Shown piece after piece: positions 28,654 through 39,254 of a stretch of 64,000 bases of DNA (position 1 is its first letter; every line of letters starts with the position of its first letter). Source of the DNA: Candidatus Roseilinea sp. NK_OTU-006 (GTDB lineage Bacteria > Chloroflexota > Anaerolineae > J036 > Brachytrichaceae); contig NZ_JAAFGM010000007.1 of the NCBI RefSeq assembly GCF_012931985.1, forward strand, positions 1 to 64,000. The letters run 5' to 3'. The position numbers and the translations under genes were made by a program. The notes below the pieces were generated by a model, which was given only the letters and a program-made list of their open reading frames with translations, was not told the origin of the DNA and ran no database searches.

Positions 28654-29160
28654 TTGGTGCTCAACGTCACGTATGAACCGCTGAGCGTGGTTCCCGTGCC
28701 TCGCGCAATCCACCTGTTGATGATGCAGCGAGCCGAGTTGATCGAGGCGTCTGACGCCGTCATCCGCAGCGAACGGCTGCAACTGCCGGTGCCGCAGGTC
28801 ATCCGGCTGTTTCATTACGTCCACGTACCGCACAACTTGCCGCTTCCCCTCTCACGCCGCGCGCTGCTCTTGCGAGATGACTACACCTGCCAGTACTGCG
28901 GCGCACAGCCGGGCCGAGAAAATTTAACGATTGATCACGTCATTCCCCGTTCGCGGGGCGGGCGCACGGAGTGGGAGAACGTGGTTGCCGCCTGCAGCGC
29001 ATGCAACCGCAAGAAAGGCAACCGCACCCCAGAAGAGGCGGGGATGACGCTACGGCGTAAGCCGCATCGCCCGCGCTTCTGGGCCATGACGCTGCTGACC
29101 ATGGCAACCAACGACGTATGGCGCAAATATCTCAACTTGAATGGGTCAGATGGAACGTGA
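28654..29160 (+). CDS. HNH endonuclease
   Basis: A 168-aa nuclease of the zinc-stabilised HNH type. The core contains C79/C82 (CQYC), H95 (IDHVIPRSRGG), N109 (ENVVAAC) and C114/C117. The N-terminal VLNVTYEPLSVVPVPRAI is the conserved lead of this subfamily, found in many free-living bacteria. The only ordinary start available is TTG at 28654. The coding pattern continues upstream (LRR before VLVLN), and an AAGGAG at 28588-28593 sits much further back, so the true start is unclear. Its end overlaps the following glycosidase gene. Confidence 0.88.
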   Translation: MVLNVTYEPLSVVPVPRAIHLLMMQRAELIEASDAVIRSERLQLPVPQVIRLFHYVHVPHNLPLPLSRRALLLRDDYTCQYCGAQPGRENLTIDHVIPRSRGGRTEWENVVAACSACNRKKGNRTPEEAGMTLRRKPHRPRFWAMTLLTMATNDVWRKYLNLNGSDGT

Positions 29161-30454
29161 CCGGCTGCGCCGAGCATCTCATGCGAGGCTGCCGCGGTTG
29201 ATTCAGTCGCTGTTGCTCGCCGCGCTGGTCGTCGGCGTGGGCGCAGGATTGGCTTCGCCGGCCGCCAGCGAGCAGCTCTTCTACTTGACCGGCGAGGAGG
29301 CTCGCGGCGCCCAACTGCGCGCACTATGGAACCTGGCGCTCGACCAGACGCGCCCGCCGCTGCAACTGGCACCCGACGCGTCCATTCAGCATCTGCCCGA
29401 CAACCCCCTCGGCGTGAACACCTTTTTGGAGCAGGAAGTCGAAGAAGCCAAGCGCGCGCGCAGCCTGCAAATGATCCGCGACGCCGGCTTCGCCTGGATC
29501 CGCCAGCCGTTTGTCTGGTCGGATATCGAAATTCACGGCAAGGGCGACTTTGAGGACCGGCGCAACCCACCTCACCGCAGCGCGTGGGACAAGTATGACA
29601 ACATCGTCGCGCTGGCGGAAAGCTACGGGCTGCGGATCATCGCCCGGCTGGGCGCGCCGCCGGCGTGGGCGCACGCCGGTTACGCCGACCTGGGCGAATT
29701 CGGCCCGCCGGCGCGCTTCGAGGACTTCGCCGACTTCGTCGAGGTCGTCGCGCGACGCTACCAAGGCCGCATCACGCATTGGCAGATCTGGAATGAGCCG
29801 AACATCTTCCCGGAGTGGGGCAACCAGCGCGCCAACCCGGAAGACTACGCCCGGCTGCTGTGCATGGCGCACGCGCGTCTGAAAAGCGTGGATCGGAACA
29901 ACGTGGTGATCGCCGCAGCGCTGGCGCCGACCATCGCGCAAGATGGCGGCGGCTATCCGGGCGGCGGCCTCGACGACTTGATCTTCTTCCAGCGCATGTA
30001 TCAGGCCGGCGCAGGCCGTTGTTTCGACGTGGCAGCGGCGCAAGGCTACGGCCTGTTCAGCGGGCCCTACGACCGGCGGCTGAACCCGTTGCAGACCAAC
30101 GTGGCGCGCCATGTGCTCATGCGCGACATCATGGTGCGCAACGGCGACGCGCACAAACCGATCTGGCTGAGCGAAGTGAACTGGAATGCCGTGCCCAACG
30201 ATCCGACCATCGCCGATCTCCACCGCTTCGGCATGGTGACGCCGGAGCAGCAGGCGCGCTATGTGCCGATGCTCTTCGAGCGCGCGCGGGCGGAGTGGCC
30301 ATGGGTTGGCACGCTGAGCGTGTGGTTCTTCAAGCGTCCGAGCGACGCCGAGAAGAACCAGTCGTGGTATTACTTCCGCATGCTCGAGCCGGACTTCACG
30401 CCGACGCCGCTGTGGGAGGCGATGAAGGCGTATGCGCTATCGCGCCGGCCCTGA
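29150..30454 (+). CDS. Exported glycoside hydrolase, clan GH-A type
   Basis: A 434-aa protein with a basic N-terminus and a signal or anchor helix (about 15-40, LIQSLLLAALVVGVGAGLASP). A TIM-barrel hydrolase follows. Acid/base E216 lies in WQIWNEPNIFPEW and the probable nucleophile E342 in IWLSEVNWN, the spacing expected of GH5/GH39-like families. GLRIIARLGAPPAWA forms an early strand. The ATG lies inside the last codons of the HNH gene (a further ATG is at 29141), so translation may be coupled. The polysaccharide substrate cannot be read from sequence. Confidence 0.85.
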   Translation: MERDRLRRASHARLPRLIQSLLLAALVVGVGAGLASPAASEQLFYLTGEEARGAQLRALWNLALDQTRPPLQLAPDASIQHLPDNPLGVNTFLEQEVEEAKRARSLQMIRDAGFAWIRQPFVWSDIEIHGKGDFEDRRNPPHRSAWDKYDNIVALAESYGLRIIARLGAPPAWAHAGYADLGEFGPPARFEDFADFVEVVARRYQGRITHWQIWNEPNIFPEWGNQRANPEDYARLLCMAHARLKSVDRNNVVIAAALAPTIAQDGGGYPGGGLDDLIFFQRMYQAGAGRCFDVAAAQGYGLFSGPYDRRLNPLQTNVARHVLMRDIMVRNGDAHKPIWLSEVNWNAVPNDPTIADLHRFGMVTPEQQARYVPMLFERARAEWPWVGTLSVWFFKRPSDAEKNQSWYYFRMLEPDFTPTPLWEAMKAYALSRRP

Positions 30455-30592
30455 CGCCTACTGCGCGCCAAGCCACAGCAGCGCAATCGCGTAGCTGAGG
30501 AGTTCACCGCAACTTGCTCGCTGCGCCGAGCGAGACGTCATGCGCGCACTGCCGCCCACAATGGCGAGAGCTTGTGAGGTGCCGGCAGAGAG

Positions 30593-31621
30593 CTAGCCCC
30601 GGCCCATGTGCTGACGCACGCACGACGTCAACTGCTCACCGTAGAGCGTGAGCCAGGCATCCACGCGCGCGAGCGACTCCAGCCAACTCGCCACGTCCAC
30701 GTAAGGACTGAGGTTGCTCAGGAAGCGGCCGATGAGGTGCATGAGCACATTGGCGTTGCGCAGCAGCACCATCACCGGCAGCAGCGCAATCTCGGCGTCG
30801 CTCAGGTATCCCGCACGCGCGTAGCCGCGCGCCAGGGCAGCGATGCGCTCCTGCTCTCGACCGCTGCCTATCGCGTCCCAGCACCAAGCATCCATAGCGA
30901 TGGCGAAGTCCATGCCGCGCGGGTTGAACGCGCAGTTCTCAAAGTCCAACACGGCTGTGACGCGTGGGCCGTCCATCAAAAGGTTGCCGGTGATGTAGTC
31001 GCCGTGGATGAGTTGTTGGGGCAAGGCGCGGATCTGCCTTTCGTGGGCATAGATGCGCTCGAGCACAGCATCCACGCGCGCCACGTCCACCCGCGAGGCC
31101 AGCGAGCCGACGGCGCGCATCGCCTCAAAAGGGTCGGGCACCAGCGGATGCACACGATCTAGCTCGATATACGGCCGGGGCGCGCCGGCGCCGCGCGATT
31201 CCACACGCGCCAGCGCGGCATGCAGCACCGCCATCGCCTCGCCGGCGCCTTCGGCCTGACCCAGGTCGTGGACGACGGGGTTCTCACCGTGGATGAACGG
31301 GATGAGCATCATCAGCCGCACGCTTTGCCCGTTGTCCACCAGCGCCCACAATTCGCCTCGGCGGGTAGGGATGGGTGCAGGCACGGCGAAGGGCAAACCT
31401 TGACCGGCGAGTTGCGCCAGCACAGCGATCTCGTGCTGAATGTATTTCGGGTTGGCGTGATTGCCGTAGACGCGCAACACATACGGCAAGGGCGCGCCGG
31501 CACTGTCGCATAGGCGATGCAGGTAGTTGTTGTAGCCGCGCCCAAGTGGGCAAACGACGCAACCGGCCGGGACATCCCAAATCGCGGCCAACTCGATCGG
31601 CGCAACCTCTATACCGGACAC
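30593..31621 (-). CDS. Aminoglycoside-phosphotransferase-fold kinase
   Basis: A 342-aa protein-kinase-like small-molecule kinase. The catalytic loop is LIHGDYITGNLL (H206, D208, N213), and the metal-binding Asp D226 lies in VLDFENC. The N-lobe has GRGYNNYLHRL and YVLRVYG. Homoserine kinase type II and choline/ethanolamine kinases share this layout; the substrate is not known, and drug resistance is not implied. Its start overlaps the stop of the isoaspartyl peptidase gene by 13 bases, suggesting coupled expression. Confidence 0.85.
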   Translation of the reverse strand: MSGIEVAPIELAAIWDVPAGCVVCPLGRGYNNYLHRLCDSAGAPLPYVLRVYGNHANPKYIQHEIAVLAQLAGQGLPFAVPAPIPTRRGELWALVDNGQSVRLMMLIPFIHGENPVVHDLGQAEGAGEAMAVLHAALARVESRGAGAPRPYIELDRVHPLVPDPFEAMRAVGSLASRVDVARVDAVLERIYAHERQIRALPQQLIHGDYITGNLLMDGPRVTAVLDFENCAFNPRGMDFAIAMDAWCWDAIGSGREQERIAALARGYARAGYLSDAEIALLPVMVLLRNANVLMHLIGRFLSNLSPYVDVASWLESLARVDAWLTLYGEQLTSCVRQHMGRG

Positions 31622-32544
31622 ACTGCCTCACGCGTGATGGGCCGGGGATCGTCGGCGGTCTGCACTTTGTAGCTCAGCCCGGGCCGCGTGGCGAACGCAC
31701 CGACGTTGCCGGCCGCGTCCATGATTAAGATGCGCACCCAGTCGGCGCGACGCATGGGATCGGTCGCGTTGGATTCGCCAAGCAATGCGTATAACTGACA
31801 CGCCACCTCGCGCCCGGCTGCCTCCAGAGACCAGCCCAAGCGCATCAACATCACGGCCTGAGCCGCCGCGCCGATGCGTATAGCCACCTCGCCCAGCCCC
31901 ATGCAGGCCGCCGCGCCGTAGCGGTTATCGCAATAGTTGCCGGCGCCGATGATGGGCGAGTCCCCCACCCGACCGGGATATTTCCAGGCGATGCCCGAGG
32001 TGCTGACGGCGCTGCACATGTTGCCGGCGGCGTCGCGGACGATCACGTTCATCGTGTCGCTGCCCCGGCGTTCGACCAACGCGCGCATCGTGAGGGTGAT
32101 CGCGTCCTTCTCCTCGTGCTGAGCCACCTCGGCGATGCGCTGCCGCCACGCTGCCTGCGCCTCGGGCGAGAGCATGTCGCGCCGTTCGGCGCCGATTTCA
32201 GTTGCAAAACGCGCCGCGCCCTCGCCTACGAGCAACACATGCGGCAAACGCAACATCACCTGCCGGGCGACGCTGATCGGATGGCGAAACCCTTTGAGCG
32301 CCGCAACCGCGCCGGCGCGCAACGTCGCACCGTCCATGAACGAAGCGTCCAGCTCGACTTCGCCCAGGATGTTCGGCCAACCGCCATAGCCGACGGTGTG
32401 CTCTTCTGGATCATCCTCGACGGCGCAGGCGACCAATTCGGCCACGTCGCCGGCGCTCGCGCCGCGCCGCAGTTGCCGCATGCCGTCGGCGATGAATTCG
32501 TCGCGGATCTCGGCATTGGCTAAGATGATAGGTGCAGATACCAT
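31609..32544 (-). CDS. Isoaspartyl peptidase / glycosylasparaginase (Ntn hydrolase)
   Basis: N-terminal-nucleophile hydrolase of 311 aa that self-cleaves. The new N-terminal Thr would be T164 in SDTMNVIV. The strongly conserved KYPGRVGDSPIIGAGNY follows, and the mature large part begins MVSAPIILANAEI. An alternative ATG at 32601 shares one base with the uvrB stop (TGATG) and would add 19 residues; the shorter start agrees better with the family. Roles in the family are repair of isoaspartyl peptides or asparagine-linked glycan breakdown. Third gene of the minus-strand series uvrB, this gene, kinase. Confidence 0.87.
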   Translation of the reverse strand: MVSAPIILANAEIRDEFIADGMRQLRRGASAGDVAELVACAVEDDPEEHTVGYGGWPNILGEVELDASFMDGATLRAGAVAALKGFRHPISVARQVMLRLPHVLLVGEGAARFATEIGAERRDMLSPEAQAAWRQRIAEVAQHEEKDAITLTMRALVERRGSDTMNVIVRDAAGNMCSAVSTSGIAWKYPGRVGDSPIIGAGNYCDNRYGAAACMGLGEVAIRIGAAAQAVMLMRLGWSLEAAGREVACQLYALLGESNATDPMRRADWVRILIMDAAGNVGAFATRPGLSYKVQTADDPRPITREAVCPV

Positions 32545-32600
32545 GCCTGGGATTCTAGGGCATCCGCTGCCCGCTGCTCGCCCGGTCGTCTTCGCCGACA

Positions 32601-34769
<2,169 letters not shown>

Positions 34770-34969
34770 CGGGCTTGTGCAAAGGCGGCAAATGCATTAT
34801 AGAACTTGCGATCTACGATTGCGTTCACGACGTCGGCGAGCTATTTGCCTTTGCGCGCGGGCTGTAATACATTACCGGACATGGGCAAAAAAGCATGGCT
34901 GCGCGTAGACTTGATTCACGAAAACCCAAGTTGGAGCGCGAGCCATGCCCAGCTTGATTATTCAACACT

Positions 34970-35127
34970 CCGCTACCGATCGCGGCGCCTGCTTTCGCCG
35001 TGGTGCTGCTTTGGCGGTTCACCTCCATCTGGAATGACTTTATCGTTGCCTGGTCGTGTTGAGCAACTCTCACCTTGCACCAGTCACCGTAGCCGTGCAG
35101 AACATGGCCGGCAGCCTGAAAGGCTAA
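34970..35127 (+). pseudogene. Fragment of a sugar ABC transporter permease (MalG/CUT1 type)
   Basis: The plus strand encodes PLPIAAPAFAVVLLWRFTSIWNDFIVA; then, after a one-base frameshift near 35050, LVVLSNSHLAPVTVAVQNMAGSLKG and a stop. This is the segment that follows the EAA loop in carbohydrate ABC permeases (LP...PAF..V.LW.FT..WNDF......S....PVTVAL..). The N-terminal four-fifths and the last helices are absent, and stops bound the piece. It lies just upstream of the SDR/aldolase/dehydrogenase cluster, so it is probably what remains of that cluster's transporter. Confidence 0.7.
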
Positions 35128-35143
35128 GCACGGAACCCCGCTC

Positions 35144-35935
35144 ATGGCTCACCGCGTTCAAGACAAAGTGATCATCGTCACCGGCGCGGCGCAGGGCATC
35201 GGCTTCGGCATTGCCGAAATGCTAGCCCAAGAAGGTGCGCGCGTGGTCATCGCCGACAAACAAGCAGAAAAAGGCGAAGCGGCCGCAGCAAAGATTTGCG
35301 CTGCCGGCCACACAGCCATCTTTCAGTATGCCGACGTCACCCGCGAAGCCGACTGCGCCGCGCTCGTGCAAATCGCCGTCCAGCGCTTCGGCAAACTCGA
35401 CGGCCTGGTGAACAACGCCGGTTGGTTCCCGCGCGCCACGCTTGAGGAAACCAGCACCGAACTCTGGGAGGCCATCATGAACGTGAATGTGCGCAGCGCG
35501 TTCTACTGCTGTAAATACGCCATCCCGGCCATGCAACACGCTGGCGGCGGCAGCATCGTCAACATCGGCTCGATCCACGGCTTACAGGCCTCGGCCAACC
35601 TCGTCGCCTATGGCGCCGCGAAGGGGGCGCTGCTCAACCTGACGCGCACGCTGGCCGGCGCCTACGGCGCCGACCGCATTCGATGCAACTACCTCATCCC
35701 CGGCTGGGTGCTGAGTGAGGGCGAGATCGCGTTGGCCGAAAGCCGCGGGGGGGACGTGAACGAACTGCGCGCGCAGGGCGCCCAGCTCCTCTTCGGCCGT
35801 CACCAGACGCCACAGGATGCCGCCTACGCCGTTGTATATCTCATCTCCGACGAGTCCTCCCAGGTAACCGGCAGCATCTTCCATATAGACGCCGGCATGT
35901 CCTCACTGATCTTCAAAGCGCGACATGTAGCATGA
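35144..35935 (+). CDS. Short-chain dehydrogenase/reductase
   Basis: Classical SDR of 263 aa. TGAAQGIG at 13-20 binds the dinucleotide and NNAG follows. The catalytic Ser lies in IVNIGSIHG, and Tyr/Lys lie in YGAAKGAL. The C-terminal DPAG-like end is IFHIDAGMSS. The acidic residue after strand beta-2 (IADK) suggests NAD rather than NADP. With the HpcH-type aldolase and 2-hydroxyacid dehydrogenase that follow, it likely oxidises a sugar, sugar acid or keto-deoxy sugar acid; the exact substrate is not determined. Confidence 0.9.
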   Translation: MAHRVQDKVIIVTGAAQGIGFGIAEMLAQEGARVVIADKQAEKGEAAAAKICAAGHTAIFQYADVTREADCAALVQIAVQRFGKLDGLVNNAGWFPRATLEETSTELWEAIMNVNVRSAFYCCKYAIPAMQHAGGGSIVNIGSIHGLQASANLVAYGAAKGALLNLTRTLAGAYGADRIRCNYLIPGWVLSEGEIALAESRGGDVNELRAQGAQLLFGRHQTPQDAAYAVVYLISDESSQVTGSIFHIDAGMSSLIFKARHVA

Positions 35936-35951
35936 TGGAGGTCAGGGACCA

Positions 35952-36000
35952 AGAAGCCAGAAGCCAGAAGTCAGAAGTCAGAAGCCAGAAGCCAGAAATC
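35952..36000. repeat. Seven tandem 7-bp repeats (AGAAGYC type)
   Basis: Seven uninterrupted heptamers: AGAAGCC twice, AGAAGTC twice, AGAAGCC twice, AGAAATC. The tract fills the space between the SDR and aldolase genes. The heptamer consensus RGRMGYC also covers tracts at 36828 and 52487. Confidence 0.9.
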
Positions 36001-36028
36001 ACAACTCACAGCTCAGCTCACAGCTTCC

Positions 36029-36823
36029 ATGCAACCTCATCCTTTGAGAACGATTTGGGCGCAGGGCAACTACGTCGTGAACGGCTGGTGCGCCATCCCC
36101 AGCAGTTGGAGCGCCGAACTCATGGCGCGCGCCGGCTGGGACAGCGTTACGCTGGATTTGCAACATGGCCTGCTCGACTACACACACACCCTGCCGATGT
36201 TGCAAGCGATCAACCTGGCCGGCGCCGTACCGATGGCCCGCGCGCCATGGAACGAGCCGGGCATCATCATGAAGCTGCTCGACGCCGGCGCACTTGGGAT
36301 CATCTGCCCCATGGTCAACTCGCGGGACGAGTGTGAACGCTTCGTCGGTGCATGTCGCTACGCGCCGCGCGGCTATCGCAGCTTCGGCCCCACCCGCGCC
36401 CGCGTCGCCTATGGCAGCGACTACGAACGAACGGCCGCCGACGACGTGCTCACCTTCGCCATGGTCGAAACGGCCGAGGCGCTGGCCAACGTCGAAGCCA
36501 TCGTCAGCGTGCCCGGCCTCACCGGCGTGTATGTCGGCCCGGCAGACCTCAGCTTGAGCATGGGCCGCCCAGAGCGCAGTGACCCCTCGCACCCGGACGT
36601 CGTCGCAGCGCTGGACGTCATCTTGGCTGCCTGTCAGAAGCATGGCGTGATCGCCGGCATTCACTGCGCCTCGACAGACTACGCGCTCCAGATGGTCGCC
36701 AAAGGCTTCCGGCTGGTCACCATCTCCTCCGACGGCAACTTACTGGCGGCGGCGGCTTCTGCTGCGGTGAAGGCGCTGCGCGGTGGACGGGCGAGCGAAC
36801 GGCAGTCAGGCGGCATCTATTGA
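36029..36823 (+). CDS. HpcH/HpaI-family class II aldolase
   Basis: Metal-dependent 2-keto-3-deoxy (sugar) acid aldolase, 264 aa. It would cleave a 2-keto-acid into pyruvate and an aldehyde. Motifs are WDSVTLDLQHGLLDY (catalytic His), the metal ligand Glu in MVETAEAL with Asp in YVGPADLSLSMG, and the substrate Arg region APRGYRSFGPTRA. Starts 28 bases after a heptamer repeat tract with no obvious ribosome site. It lies between an SDR and a 2-hydroxyacid dehydrogenase, as in sugar-acid catabolic clusters such as rhamnonate or fuconate types; the assignment to one sugar is open. Confidence 0.9.
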   Translation: MQPHPLRTIWAQGNYVVNGWCAIPSSWSAELMARAGWDSVTLDLQHGLLDYTHTLPMLQAINLAGAVPMARAPWNEPGIIMKLLDAGALGIICPMVNSRDECERFVGACRYAPRGYRSFGPTRARVAYGSDYERTAADDVLTFAMVETAEALANVEAIVSVPGLTGVYVGPADLSLSMGRPERSDPSHPDVVAALDVILAACQKHGVIAGIHCASTDYALQMVAKGFRLVTISSDGNLLAAAASAAVKALRGGRASERQSGGIY

Positions 36824-36827
36824 GATG

Positions 36828-36848
36828 GGGCGTCGGGAGTCAGGAGTC
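36828..36848. repeat. Three tandem 7-bp repeats (GGGMGTC type)
   Basis: GGGCGTC, GGGAGTC, AGGAGTC in register, between the aldolase and dehydrogenase genes. The first two heptamers recur in the same order inside the clpC-like gene at 52494-52507. Confidence 0.8.
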
Positions 36849-36880
36849 GGCGCAGACGAAAACGTAAAGCGCAACACACC

Positions 36881-37846
36881 ATGTTCAAAATCTGGCTCGA
36901 TGACACGCTGTTGCCTTCGTGTGCGCATCTACTCGAGGGGATCGCAGAGCCGATCGGCCCCTCCCCCACCCTGGCAGGTATCGAAGAAGCCGAGGCATTC
37001 ATCTGCCCCGGCAACGTGCGTTACGACGGCGCGCGCATGGATCGCGCGCCTAAGCTCAAAGTGATCGCCCGGCTAGGCGTGGGCTACGACAACATTGACC
37101 TGGCCGCAGCCACCGCGCGGCATATCCCGGTCGTCTATGCACCGGACGCGCCGACCATCAGCACGGCCGAGCACGCCTGGGCGCTGATCATGACCGTAGC
37201 CAAGAAGGTCGCGCAGGCCAACCGCGCTGTGCGCATCACCGGCTGGGAATCGTTTTGGGGGCGCGAAGAAAGCAAGGGGTTGGAGCTGCATGGGCGCACG
37301 CTCGGCTTGATCGGACTGGGCCGCATCGGCAGTCGGGTTGCGCGCTACGGCCTCGCCTTCGACATGCGCGTGCTGGCGTTCGACCCTTACATCCCACCCG
37401 CCCGCGCACAGGAGATGGGCATCGCGCTCGCGCCGGCATTGGAAGATGTGCTGCGCGAAGCCGACATCGTCTCGCTACATACGCCGGCCACGCCGGAGAC
37501 GCATCACTTCATGAACGCCGAACGCTTCGCCCAGATGAAGCGCGGCGCGCTGTTCATCAACGTCGCGCGCGGCGCGTTGGTGGACGAGCAGGCGCTCGCC
37601 GAAGCGCTGCGCAGTGGCCAGATCGGTGGAGCAGGCTTGGATGTCTTCGACGGCGAGCCGATCAGCCCATCGCATCCTCTATTGGCTTTCGACAACGTGG
37701 TGGTCACGCCGCATGTGGCCAGCCGCACGGTCGCCGGCCATCATCGCATCTGGGAGACGACGCTCACGCAAGCGCTACAGGTGCTGCGAGGAGAGCGCCC
37801 ACCGCATCTGCTCAATCCGGAAATTTGGGAGACGCGGCGTCGTTGA
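36881..37846 (+). CDS. D-2-hydroxyacid dehydrogenase (phosphoglycerate dehydrogenase-like)
   Basis: NAD-dependent oxidoreductase of 321 aa. The Rossmann motif is GLIGLGRIGSRVAR. The catalytic Arg lies in NVARGALVDEQAL, the Glu in DVFDGEPI, and the His in VVTPHVASRT. It lacks the C-terminal regulatory ACT domain of long SerA enzymes, so a catabolic or detoxifying role on a 2-keto acid or 2-hydroxy acid is likelier than serine synthesis. Third gene of the SDR/aldolase cluster. Confidence 0.9.
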   Translation: MFKIWLDDTLLPSCAHLLEGIAEPIGPSPTLAGIEEAEAFICPGNVRYDGARMDRAPKLKVIARLGVGYDNIDLAAATARHIPVVYAPDAPTISTAEHAWALIMTVAKKVAQANRAVRITGWESFWGREESKGLELHGRTLGLIGLGRIGSRVARYGLAFDMRVLAFDPYIPPARAQEMGIALAPALEDVLREADIVSLHTPATPETHHFMNAERFAQMKRGALFINVARGALVDEQALAEALRSGQIGGAGLDVFDGEPISPSHPLLAFDNVVVTPHVASRTVAGHHRIWETTLTQALQVLRGERPPHLLNPEIWETRRR

Positions 37847-37851
37847 GGCGA

Positions 37852-38274
37852 TCATGTCGCTGCTTCGACCGGCAGCGTCGCTTTCTTCATTGCGCCGGCG
37901 AGCACATCGTAGGCCTCGATCCATGCTGCTTTCACCTCTGGGGTAAAGGCATCGCCGAGCACCTGCTCCAACGCCCAGATCAGCGCAGCGCCAAAGGTGT
38001 GATAGTCCGACCCCTTCACCCCATAGCGGGAGTGCCGCTCGCCTAACGCCCGAATGCTGGGCGCGATAGCCTCCGGGCGATCCAGCCCGCGCACGGCCAG
38101 GCCGATCACCGTCATCAACATGAGGGCTTGCTTCTTCATATCGCCCTTGAAAAGCGGCCGCACGCTCGGATCCATTTCAAACAACCGGTTGTAGAACAGA
38201 TCACCGACCTCTTGTGCGATTGGCTCAACCTTTGCAAACGTCTGCTGCACCAGCGCGATGTGCTGAGCTTCCAT
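37852..38274 (-). CDS. Single-domain bacterial globin
   Basis: A 140-aa heme protein of the flavohemoglobin/Vitreoscilla type, without a reductase domain. The proximal His is H81 (GERHSRYGV), with Tyr B10 at Y28 (DLFYNRLF) and Gln E7 at Q49 (MKKQALML), the usual distal pair. Such globins bind O2 or detoxify NO with a separate reductase. Convergent with the dehydrogenase gene, with only 5 bases between the stops. Confidence 0.9.
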   Translation of the reverse strand: MEAQHIALVQQTFAKVEPIAQEVGDLFYNRLFEMDPSVRPLFKGDMKKQALMLMTVIGLAVRGLDRPEAIAPSIRALGERHSRYGVKGSDYHTFGAALIWALEQVLGDAFTPEVKAAWIEAYDVLAGAMKKATLPVEAAT

Positions 38275-38395
38275 GGCAATCTCCTCACCCAGATCGGGTT
38301 ACGCAGGGGATGATAGGGGCTGTCTCGTCACGCCACACCCGGCGTAGGAAGGGAATGCGCCCTAGCCGGGCGGCCAGCCCTGCTGCATGCACCGC

Positions 38396-39061
38396 TCAGC
38401 TCAGCCTGGCCAGCCACTTGGTCATCCAGTCATCCACATCCGCCAAGCAACGCTCGTCAATTTGATGACCGATGGGATACTCGCGATACGTCACCGATGC
38501 GCCACGGGCAATGAGCCCATCGCGCATCGCCCGTCCCATCTGCACCGGCACGACCGCATCCAACAGCCCATGGGTGATGAGCACGGGTTTGCCGTTCAAC
38601 GCCTCGCCCGAAGCGACCTCCTCGGGCGGCGCCAGTCCGCTCAACAATGCCGCGCCGGCGATAAGGGCGGGACGATGCAGCAGCACCGCTGCGCTCATCG
38701 TCGCGCCCTGGCTAAAGCCCAACAACAGCGTGCGCTGCGGCGTCGCGCCGTAGGCTGTGATCACCTGTTCGATAAAGGCCACCATCGGCTGAACCGCAGC
38801 AACGACATCGCGCGGCTCAAACGCAATGCCGGTCTCGTCCCAGGCGAGCGGGAACCATGCGTAGCTGGCCGCGCCAAGCGCTAATGGCGCCCGCGCGCTC
38901 ACGACGTTAAAGCGCGGATCCAGATAGGGCGTCAAGGACATCAGGTCATCTTCGTTGCTACCGTAGCCGTGCAACAAGATCAGCAGCGGCGCCGGATCAT
39001 CAGGCCGGGAGCGAGGGGCCGGTCGGAAGCGATGAGATAGAAGAAATGCGTGAGCGTCCAT
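38396..39061 (-). CDS. Phospholipase/carboxylesterase family hydrolase
   Basis: Alpha/beta hydrolase of 221 aa (acyl-protein-thioesterase-like). The oxyanion motif is LILLHGYGSNEDDL. The nucleophile is S117 in LGFSQGATMS, the acid D168 in THGLLDAVVP, and the base H199 in YPIGHQI. An ATG three codons upstream (39070) is also possible. No signal peptide. Substrate unknown. Confidence 0.9.
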   Translation of the reverse strand: MDAHAFLLSHRFRPAPRSRPDDPAPLLILLHGYGSNEDDLMSLTPYLDPRFNVVSARAPLALGAASYAWFPLAWDETGIAFEPRDVVAAVQPMVAFIEQVITAYGATPQRTLLLGFSQGATMSAAVLLHRPALIAGAALLSGLAPPEEVASGEALNGKPVLITHGLLDAVVPVQMGRAMRDGLIARGASVTYREYPIGHQIDERCLADVDDWMTKWLARLS

Positions 39062-39254
39062 GGTGTGCATTTAGGATGAGAGGTGCGTTGTCCGGGATAA
39101 TTCGCGCAGCGCCGATATGTGTCGGTCCGCGCCCATGTGCGCCGCGCGCAGCACAGGCCACCGCGGCGCAGCCGGATAGGCGCGGATGACGGGCAACTGG
39201 CCCCATCGCCTGCCGCGTTCACCGAACCGCGCAATCGGTGTACATTCGGGAGCA

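Noticed and set aside
30593..31621. Antibiotic-resistance aminoglycoside kinase
   Set aside because: Only the general kinase fold is shared; the context (isoaspartyl peptidase, uvrB) and sequence do not indicate a drug-modifying enzyme.
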